A DNA stretch of 30,511 nucleotides from Smittium mucronatum (Eukaryota; Kickxellomycota; Harpellomycetes; Harpellales; Legeriomycetaceae): positions 1 to 30,511 of the forward strand of contig LSSL01002947.1 in the NCBI GenBank assembly GCA_001953115.1, given 5' to 3'. A model generated the notes under the pieces. That model did no database searches. It worked only from the letters and a program-made list of their open reading frames with translations, and was not told the origin of the DNA. This document shows positions 22,269 to 30,511 of the stretch, in pieces (positions within the stretch are counted from its first letter, which is position 1; every line of letters begins with the position of its first letter). Made by a program: the position numbers and the translations under genes.

Positions 22269-23994
22269 TCTGCAATTCTATTTAAAATATCCTGTACACC
22301 AAATCGAAAATATACTGTTCACGTCAGTTAAGAATAATGAACATTTTTATTGAACTGATTTTTATTCACTTTGTGGAAATCATTTGTGTAAATTTGTTGG
22401 CTTAATATGTGTATAGCTTATTAGTATCCAATGGGTATTGAAGCTGATAAACATGAGGACTAATAAGATATGTGAAAACACAAATTTATTGAATTCGCAC
22501 TTTTCCATTTACCAATAACTGAGCGCCACTTGCAGTTTTGAATCTATTGTTTATCGATACTCTTCAGCTACAGAAAAAAATAAACTATATTTACAATTAC
22601 AATTACTGATACGGTCAGAGCATTAGACTGTGCCTTTGAGATAGATCCGATATTTATTTTATCTTATTCTGGCTGCTACAGAATTTAACGTATTGGTTTT
22701 GTAGTTTTTACTGACACACCTTCTGCTCCAAATTTTATTATATCGGAGCTCTCAGATTATTCTGGAAATTAGTAAATATGATTCACTAGCAAATATAATC
22801 ATTGAAAACGCAAACGCTTTTTACCAGGAAACATTTCGGTTCTCATAATTTTTGTGAATAAAGTAGAGAAAATATATCTTTCTCTTTAAACGGAAACATC
22901 ACTTAATAAATTGTTTTTAGAAAAACACTTTAGTCTGCTATAGTAAAGAATCAAATTTAATAAATCAAGCTCAGCACCATTTGATTGTTTCTATATTCAG
23001 TGTAAAAATAAAAAGCAGATAAACTTTTATTGAATTTATTGCCAGGTTCGTTCTCATAAGGAAAAAACTAAAGAAAATTGTTCAAAAGTTTACATTAGAT
23101 ACAATCTTTCATTTGAAAGTTCATGAAATTGCTAATGATTTAGTTCTAGGAGAATGAGTGTGAAGAATTTTTAGCGTTAGAATTCTATATTTCAGAAAGA
23201 TGAACTGATTTAAGAATATAATCGACAATTTTCACATAATTCATTTAAATCCAAAGCCATTGGATCATCGGAGAAGTTATTTGGCCATCAATCAACAAAC
23301 CCTATAAAACTAATTGTTTTAAACGAGATTACAATTAATTTTCTTTTTTTTTGTTTCAATTTCCCAAAAGCCACTTGTATTTATTATCGGCTTATTTAAA
23401 ATATCAATCTGTGGGAAGGATTCTGTTTTATTCATTTTCAAAAAATAAACTTTACCGAAACTGATCATAGTTAATTTTTCTCATGAAAAAGGATGATGGT
23501 GTATGTTTGTTGACCATTTAATATTTGAGATTTGAAGCGCTGATAGTGAAGGAAAGATATAACTACCTGTAAACTTATTTATTAAAGGAATTATAATTTA
23601 CTTAGGTTTCAATAAAAAGTTTCCCATTTTTGTTTTAAACAATGTAAGATAATTAATCTCAAGAAAATTTATAGCAATTATAGTAAAATATACTAGGATG
23701 TAACTTTTAAACAGCTCTGAGAATTTTTCAGACTGTTTGGTGGTTGAACAGATGGAGAGGAGGCAGTAATATAATCTGGGATTAGCGAGATTTTCGAATA
23801 AAAGTATTAAAGAATTTAAATCCGTTTTCTTTTTTTGATTATCTTTTCTGTATCATTTTAACAAACTTACTAATAATTAAAACAATATATACTCTAACTT
23901 TAAAAAATAATAAAAAATAAAAGGAATATACCTAATATCATATTTTACAAGGAAAAAAATTTAGCGGAAACAATATTCAGATCTATATTCCAAG
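22269..23994. other. Divergent intergenic region between ZW10 and the first mannosyltransferase
   Basis: The two flanking genes point away from each other, so both promoters should lie here. No gene, RNA or clear motif is visible in these 1.7 kb of A+T-rich DNA. Confidence 0.5.
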
Positions 23995-25200
23995 ATGATT
24001 GGATTTCCCTACATATCACTGAGAACTCTTGTTTTTGGGGCACTGTTGGGATGGTCATTAAATATATTGATCTCGAAAAAGTTTAGTTTGGATAAACTCG
24101 GCTTCAAAATAAACTCTTTTGATGCCAGTATTTACAAATTTCAAGCAATTTCAGTGGCAAACAGGCTGATGGATGTAATCGTTGGTAATAAAAAATATAA
24201 CCATAATGGAAATTATGAACCTGGAGCTAGTAAGCCGGTGAGCGCGGCTTTTTTTGGTTTCATCGATCCGGATGGGTATTATCAGACCAAGGAAACTGTT
24301 AGAGGAATAGAGGATCGGTTCAACAAAAATTTTAACTACCCATACGTTTTTTTATCGAGGGACCCTATTTCTGAAGAACAAAAGATTCAGTTGAGGATGA
24401 TGACCAAAGCGCCAATTGAGTTTGGGCTTGTCCCGAAAGGTCTATGGGATTACCCTGAATGGATAGATATAAAAAAGGCAAAAGAAAAAATGGACAAGAT
24501 GGTAGCCGAGGATGTAATATTTGGTGGGAGTGAGGATTTTCGATTCCTGTCAAGATTCTATTCCGGATTTTTCTTTGATCATCCCTTACTAGAAAAAATA
24601 GACTACTATTGGAGGATTGAGCCTGGTGCATCATATAGCTGCCAAATAGAGTATGATCCATTTTTATACATGCATATTAACGATATCAAGTACGGATTCA
24701 CTATTGCGATGTTTGAGATTGGAAAAACAATCCCATCTCTATGGAATACCATCAAGCAGTTCGCTCAAACAAATACCAACCTGATATCCAAAAATAATAG
24801 CCTGGAATGGGTATCTTTGGATGGTGGAAAAACTTACAACATGTGTCATTTCTGGCCAAATTTTGAAATTGCAAATCTAAACTTTTTTAGATCTAAAGAA
24901 TATAGAAAATTCTTTGATTTTGTCGATAAGAAAGGCGGATTCTTTTATGAACGGTGGGGAGAAGGTCCAATACACTCAATAGCAGCCTCGATGTTTCTTT
25001 CTCCCAGTCAAATCCACTGGTTTGATGATATAGGCTACAAAAAAGATCCTATGATTAATTGCCCCCAAGATAAGGATAAATATCTTAAATGTTCATGCAA
25101 TCCGCTCGATAGCATCATTTACAATGGCTACACCGTATGCACAAATGACTGGAGTAACAAAGTAAAATCTATACCTCCACATCATTTTGCAAACTCCTAA
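23995..25200 (+). CDS. Alpha-1,2-mannosyltransferase, Kre2/Mnt1/Ktr family (GT15), diverged copy
   Basis: This intronless gene encodes 401 residues, the usual family length. A short cytosolic tail and one hydrophobic segment (about 10-27, TLVFGALLGWSLNILIS) mark a type II Golgi membrane protein; a stem and the luminal catalytic domain follow (about 70-401). The family transfers mannose from GDP-mannose onto protein- or lipid-linked glycans. Core residues are kept: YYWRIEP (Glu209), NFEI (Glu291), ERWGEGPIHS (His327) and the C-terminal cysteines. In the Kre2 structure, as I recall it, the equivalents are a manganese ligand, the proposed nucleophile and a second metal ligand. It departs from the family at FLSRFYSGFF (usually MCRxNSGFF, 185-193), CQIEYDPF (usually CDIDYDPF), GEGP for GDAP (323-325) and DIGYKKDP for DIGYxHPP (345-352). 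Fold and family are certain; substrate or activity may have changed. Confidence 0.95.
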   Translation: MIGFPYISLRTLVFGALLGWSLNILISKKFSLDKLGFKINSFDASIYKFQAISVANRLMDVIVGNKKYNHNGNYEPGASKPVSAAFFGFIDPDGYYQTKETVRGIEDRFNKNFNYPYVFLSRDPISEEQKIQLRMMTKAPIEFGLVPKGLWDYPEWIDIKKAKEKMDKMVAEDVIFGGSEDFRFLSRFYSGFFFDHPLLEKIDYYWRIEPGASYSCQIEYDPFLYMHINDIKYGFTIAMFEIGKTIPSLWNTIKQFAQTNTNLISKNNSLEWVSLDGGKTYNMCHFWPNFEIANLNFFRSKEYRKFFDFVDKKGGFFYERWGEGPIHSIAASMFLSPSQIHWFDDIGYKKDPMINCPQDKDKYLKCSCNPLDSIIYNGYTVCTNDWSNKVKSIPPHHFANS

Positions 25201-26693
25201 ATGAATATCATTTTCTTTCGGTTACACCTATTATTTTAATTATCTTTGTTTGAAATTGGAACTCATTTAAAGATGAAATTAAAAAATGTCTTATACTGGG
25301 AAATTCCTTTTGACCTTACCGTATCAAAATTTCAATAACTTCCACTTGATATTAGGTAGAAAAGGAAGAAAAATACACTATATCTGCTTATTTGAAAAAA
25401 AATTCTTGATCTTAAACTAATAAATATTATTGATGAAAAAGAATATCTTGCAGTAAATACATAAGTTATGACGCAAAAAAAACTTTATACTTTCCTTTAA
25501 TCAATAAAACTCGGAGATAAAAAAATCCTATAATTTTTACATAATTTAATACACTTGTTCTAAAAAGATCCCCACTATAAGTTCATTTAAAATTGAAAAA
25601 AATTATATCGATATTGCTTTGGGGACATTTATCTCCAATATGGCTTTGATATCTCTTGTTCATTCAAATAAATAATCTCTTTTTGGGGCTCTGTAATGGA
25701 AAATCTTGTTGTCTGATATAGTTTTAAACATTTTTTACCTTAATTTCATCTAACCAGTAAAAATGATTTATCTGTTACCGCCGCCAATATTTACTACAAC
25801 TTTAAATCAATTTTTAGCTTTAGAGCACTTTAAATTAAAACATACGAAATTCCTATAAAAAGTTGTATGTCTATTATATATTTGGTATATCGATAGTTTT
25901 TTGGGGTCTATAAAGACCAAATACACTGTTTAATATGAAGAATCTTAAAATATAGATATATTGAATTATTATTGCTTTTCAGCACCGTCTTTATCCCTTT
26001 GTGAATAAGAATTAATGTTTTAATTTTGTTTGTTTAATTTCCATTTCTTATTTAAAACTTGTAAAAAAGATCTGGATATAAAACTCTCGTACAATTCTCG
26101 CTAACTTAAGCTTCCTTTTTAGAGAAATGAGATTATGTGTGAATATTTTGGTCAGAAAATTATTTTTCCCAAAAAGATCAATCGATCACAACCTAATTTC
26201 TCCAAAAAAAAAGAGTATAATATTGGATATTAATATAAAGAAAACTAAACAATTAAACCTGCAATAAAGATACTGATTCCATTCGGCTATATTATTGAGG
26301 GAAATTTATTCTTCACAATAAATATTATAATAGCAACAAAATGGGATTCTAATTGTAATCCTTGGGTAGATATTTAAACTATTAACAATGAATCTGCAAT
26401 TTATTGCATTGTAATCGATACATCAACCCCACCCCTTTCATTGGTTTCTCTGGTGATATTTGCGTGTATTTTTTTAAAGATACCTTTACTATTTGGATAT
26501 TAAAAAATCACAACGACTGAATTCTAATACTGTCAGAAAATTCATAGTAGGTAGTATATTAATGAATCTATAAATGTTAGAAATCTTTTATTTCAATTTT
26601 TTATAAGATTCCCTAATAAATTTATATTAACTCAAATTTTTCACACTTCTAAAAATTAAAAACTATATTTCGACTGAACATATACGAATCTGA
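25201..26693. other. Spacer between the tandem mannosyltransferase genes
   Basis: These 1.5 kb are A+T-rich with no gene, no third gene copy and no transposon that I can recognise. The spacer should hold the terminator of the first gene and the promoter of the second. Confidence 0.5.
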
Positions 26694-27872
26694 ATGGTAA
26701 TGTCAAGAAGATCCATAGTAATTACGATAGCACTCGGTGTATTTCTTGGATGGATTTTAGACAAGTTCTGTTTTACTGAAAATGCTAATAATACAAGTTT
26801 TGATATTGCAAAAAAAAATATGCATGAAAATGATGAACCTAAAACATTTTCTGGATATATCGGGGAAAACAAAGTTGGGGGGGATTACAAGCCCGGGACT
26901 GATAAGCCCGTCAAAGGAGCATTTGTTGTTTTGGTTAGAAATTTAGAACTATATCAGATGAAAGAATCTATGCAAAGTATAGAGGACAGATTCAACAGAA
27001 AGCACAACTACCCCTACATTTTTTTAAATGACAAAATATTTACAAATGAATTTAAAATTGGAATAAGAGCTATGACTAAAGCTAGTGTCAAATTCGGCTT
27101 GATTCCAAAAGAACATTGGTCGTACCCTGAATTTATAAACCAAACTTTTGCAAAAGAACAGCGTGATATAATGTTCGCTAACAAAGTAATTTACGCTGAA
27201 GTAGAGTCTTATCACCACATGTGTCGCTATAACTCTGGGTTTTTTTACCGCCATCCACTTTTAACTGAGTATGACTACTATTGGAGAATCGAGCCAAGTG
27301 TGACCTATACCTGTGATATAGATTATGACCCCTTCATATACATGAAGGAAAAAAATATCAAATACGGATTTACAATAGGTATGCTCGAATACATTGACAC
27401 CATTCCAAGTCTTTGGGACAAAATCAAAAAATTCGCTAAGCAAAATACCCATTTTATAAACAAAAATAACTCTTTATCTTGGATGTCTTTTGACAATGGA
27501 AAGACGTATAGCAGATGCCACTTTTGGTCAAATTTCGAAATTGGAGATTTAAACTTCTTCAGGTCTGAGGAATACACTAAATATTTTGACTTCCTCGATA
27601 GAGAGGGTGGTTTCTTCTATGAGAGATGGGGCGATGCTCCAGTTCACTCGATTGCTGCAGCTATGTTTCTCCCCTCGAACCAAATCCATTACTTTAGTGA
27701 TATTGGATACTTACATCCACCTTACCAAAATTGTCCCCAAGACCCAAAAAGTTTACAAAAATGCTTTTGTGACCCAAAAAATGGTATAATTGTAGACAAA
27801 TTCATCCAGTGCACTAAACTATGGGTAAATGGTGTGTCACCGATTCCCCCTAATGTTTTTGCAAACTCCTGA
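26694..27872 (+). CDS. Alpha-1,2-mannosyltransferase, Kre2/Mnt1/Ktr family (GT15), canonical copy
   Basis: This intronless gene encodes 392 residues. A second in-frame ATG two codons downstream (26700) could equally be the start. The N-terminus has basic residues (SRRS) followed by a hydrophobic signal anchor (IVITIALGVFLGWILDKF), so it is a type II Golgi protein. All family blocks are canonical: YHHMCRYNSGFF (173-184), YDYYWRIEP with Glu200, CDIDYDPF, NFEI with Glu282, RWGDAPVHS with His318, and DIGYLHPP (336-343). It should transfer mannose from GDP-mannose in alpha-1,2 linkage to O- or N-linked glycans. It is plainly a tandem duplicate of the gene at 23995-25200: gap-free similarity covers almost the whole luminal domain, and both end in FANS. 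This copy is the better candidate for the ancestral activity. Confidence 0.96.
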   Translation: MVMSRRSIVITIALGVFLGWILDKFCFTENANNTSFDIAKKNMHENDEPKTFSGYIGENKVGGDYKPGTDKPVKGAFVVLVRNLELYQMKESMQSIEDRFNRKHNYPYIFLNDKIFTNEFKIGIRAMTKASVKFGLIPKEHWSYPEFINQTFAKEQRDIMFANKVIYAEVESYHHMCRYNSGFFYRHPLLTEYDYYWRIEPSVTYTCDIDYDPFIYMKEKNIKYGFTIGMLEYIDTIPSLWDKIKKFAKQNTHFINKNNSLSWMSFDNGKTYSRCHFWSNFEIGDLNFFRSEEYTKYFDFLDREGGFFYERWGDAPVHSIAAAMFLPSNQIHYFSDIGYLHPPYQNCPQDPKSLQKCFCDPKNGIIVDKFIQCTKLWVNGVSPIPPNVFANS

Positions 27873-30511
27873 TTGTTTAGAAATGTATTTCTTTAATTTA
27901 TGTATAAACTAATATTTTGGTTTTTTTTTATCGCTTATATAATCTTTCTGCTCGCTTTAGATCAATGCCAATTTAATTTATTTTTTAATAGCTTTTAAAA
28001 TTTCTAATCAAGGTTTAACTACCTCGAAATCATTAACTCTATATAAACTAGAAGATTTGGTAAAAAATATATTTAGAACTGTTTAAAATCAAAATATTAG
28101 TCTTGATAACAAGAGTTTCATTATCTTGTGGTTTTAACATAAGTAAAAGCGTAGATTGTTTTTTTGCTGAATCATAAAACATATATTTCATACTTTTTGT
28201 AATAAAAACACAAAATAAATCCTCTTCCGTAACCCAAAATTGTTTTTAATAGAATTTTTTAAAAAAAAACTCCTTTTATTTTTACTTCAAAATAAGTCTT
28301 CGTAAATTTTTTTTACGCTATTTGAGATTAACAAGCTTAAAAATATGTTAAATGGTGAGTATCGAATCAATTAAAAATAAAACCTCTCATATCGATAAAT
28401 TTATTCATAAATATTATTTAACCCTGAATTAACAATTAGTCGTTTTGGTTTTATTAGAAGCGGATCGGGTCTAAACTTTAGAATATTTGAATACCGTTTT
28501 AAAATTACTGATATCTCCGAACCTAGTAATTATTTATCAATAAAAAATTAATTTCAATTTAGTATCTAATTATTTTTTTAAAAAAAAATTAAAAAAGTTA
28601 AAATTTGAAGTATTTTATAAGGCTTAAGAGAATAAAAAATAATAACTCGCATATATTTCAACATATTTAGTTTTAAGTACATTATTATAGACTAGATCGG
28701 ACTAATTTAGAATATTTTGATTTTGCAAATATCTTTATTACAAAATTTCCATCAATAATTTCAAAAAAAAAAAAAAAACTTAAAGATAAGAATAGTATAA
28801 TAAAATTTTGTGGAAAAAAATTACATGATTTTTTTAATTGTATACCCCCCACCCTCCCTTACCCTAAATTTAGGATTTATTTTAGTATTTATAGGTTAAA
28901 ATCTTTAATACTGAAAAAATAGCTAAGTGTATTCAAATTAATTAAGAGGTTAATGCAGAATCGAAAAAATCGATCTAAAGAATTTTGATGAGATCAAAAA
29001 AAATAGTAGAAGAGTTGTAATCGATCCAGTCTGTAAATTTATAATATTTTTTTTTTCTTTTTTCATAGATTCAGTTCTAAAATGCTTAATAACCTTTTAG
29101 ATTGAAATTGCTGTGAAAATACTGAAAAAAAATTTAATAGTCTAGTTATTGCAAAAAAAATTATAATTACGCTATGAATAAAAGATAATATATTTGATTT
29201 TGCTTTTTTTACTTTAATCTGTATTAAAATTTGGCGGCTACATATATTCAGATAATTCTATACGCTTTAATTTATGCTTGAAAATATTAAATGAAAATAA
29301 AATTTATAGAAATACGGATTCTTTAATCACTCGACTGATCTAAATGATAGATAAATATTATCAATTCGGGTACAAAAATTATTTTTTCCTATCATTTTTT
29401 TACTTATTTTATCTGGTAGTAAAATTAAGTTTGGAAAAAAGCCCCTTTTTTAGTTTTTTTACCAAATATGATTGAAATAAATTTTCGATCATGATTAAAT
29501 TACAGAAATTTTCAATCGCATAAAGCATTGTTATTTTATTAATCGAAAAATGAATATAAATAAAGATTTACTATTTATATCGAAAAAACATATATTAATT
29601 TTTTCTTCTATAAAAATAAGATAAAAAAAAGATAAAAATTGTAATAAATTTGGAAACCTTTGTATACTTTTTTTTGTCGAAGATTTTGCAAATAAGCTCC
29701 ACAAAAATTATTTGGAGTATAAATGTGATTTTAGGTGTTGGTTACAATGAAATATTATCAATTGGTTTAGATGATTGTGAGATAAAACAAGTTTTAGCAT
29801 AAAATTTTTTTTCCATTTTAAAATTACACTTTTATGGCCTTTTATTTCCTTCAAATATTTTTAAAATTTATAGATATAAAAAATTATTTTATCAATTATT
29901 TATTTCTTTTATAAAAAAATCCATATATTTTTTGAAGATTAGAAAAGTTTAGATATATTGACAGTTTAAAATATGCTTTAAAATCTACAATAATTTATTT
30001 TTCTATTAGGAATAATCATATCCGCATTGGTTTTCGCGATTAAAACCCAGGAATTTTTTAATGGATTTTTATGTAACTTTTTTTTACAACTATTCATGTT
30101 AAAACTTGATATCTAAATATTAAATTATTGTTTTATAAAAAAAAAAAATATTTATAAAACCAAATGAATTTCTCATATTACCCCAATTTAAATAAATAAA
30201 TCAAAAATAAGCTTCCGATAAGAGGCTATTCTGTGTAAATTTTTTAGGTGTAATTTAAATTTATGTTAAGAAAATCTCCACCATAATGATGTTGGATAAA
30301 TTCAAAAATTGTTACAGGAAGCCTTAAATAAAGAAAAATTCTTTTAAAATTATTTAATAAAATTTTGAGTGGTTTATCATACTCCAATATTTATAATAAT
30401 TAGATTTTTTTCAAAACTTTAAAGAATCTGTAAAAAATTAACTATTATAACTTATAGAATCCCAATTATTATGTTTTTGTGGGTTTAATTTTTTATAATT
30501 TAATTTCTGGA
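27873..30511. other. A+T-rich gene-free right end
   Basis: I see no gene, RNA or transposon in these 2.6 kb. Runs of A and T dominate. The only G+C-rich patch is a short pyrimidine tract at about 28844-28863 (TACCCCCCACCCTCCC). The start should include the 3' untranslated region of the upstream gene. Confidence 0.55.

Noticed and set aside
24365..24661. 98-codon minus-strand open frame inside the first mannosyltransferase gene
   Set aside because: Shadow of a well-supported plus-strand gene with no independent support; the same holds for the minus-strand frames inside the second copy.

Overview
This window looks like nuclear DNA of an A+T-rich fungus, by eye roughly three quarters A+T. Two intact genes belong to glycosyltransferase family 15 (Kre2/Mnt1/Ktr), a fungus-specific family of Golgi mannosyltransferases. 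Two other genes carry many short introns (65-159 bases), nearly all with plain GT donors and TAG or CAG acceptors. The gag and recombinase relics of the DIRS element resemble proteins I recall from gut-dwelling Harpellales (Smittium and relatives, Zoopagomycota). That placement is inference.

Layout. Positions 1-4930 are A+T-rich DNA with no gene I can support. Positions 4931-9030 hold a decayed DIRS-type (tyrosine-recombinase) retrotransposon on the plus strand. Its gag, RT/RNase H and recombinase relics are readable, and so is the diagnostic terminal architecture: inverted terminal repeats plus an internal complementary region. A G+C-richer island of unknown identity follows at about 9170-9790.

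Two multi-exon genes then run on the minus strand. The first (10491-16838, 16 exons, 1575 predicted residues) is a RalGAP-beta-like protein of the tuberin/RalGAP family. The second (19277-22268, 8 exons, 766 predicted residues) is a ZW10/Dsl1-type vesicle-tethering protein. A short element with TTAA-flanked inverted ends, resembling a piggyBac-type MITE, lies between them at 18038-18208.

The right third carries two tandem, intronless alpha-1,2-mannosyltransferase genes on the plus strand (23995-25200 and 26694-27872). They are clear paralogs, but the upstream copy has lost several residues that the downstream copy and the family keep. Positions 27873-30511 are gene-poor.

How the genes relate. 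There is no operon-like unit. ZW10 (Golgi-to-ER retrograde tethering) and the Ktr-type enzymes (Golgi glycan extension) both serve the early secretory pathway, but their adjacency is probably incidental. Exon models were built by hand from splice signals, phase continuity and remembered family landmarks; they need transcript confirmation. I see no tRNA, rRNA or CRISPR array.
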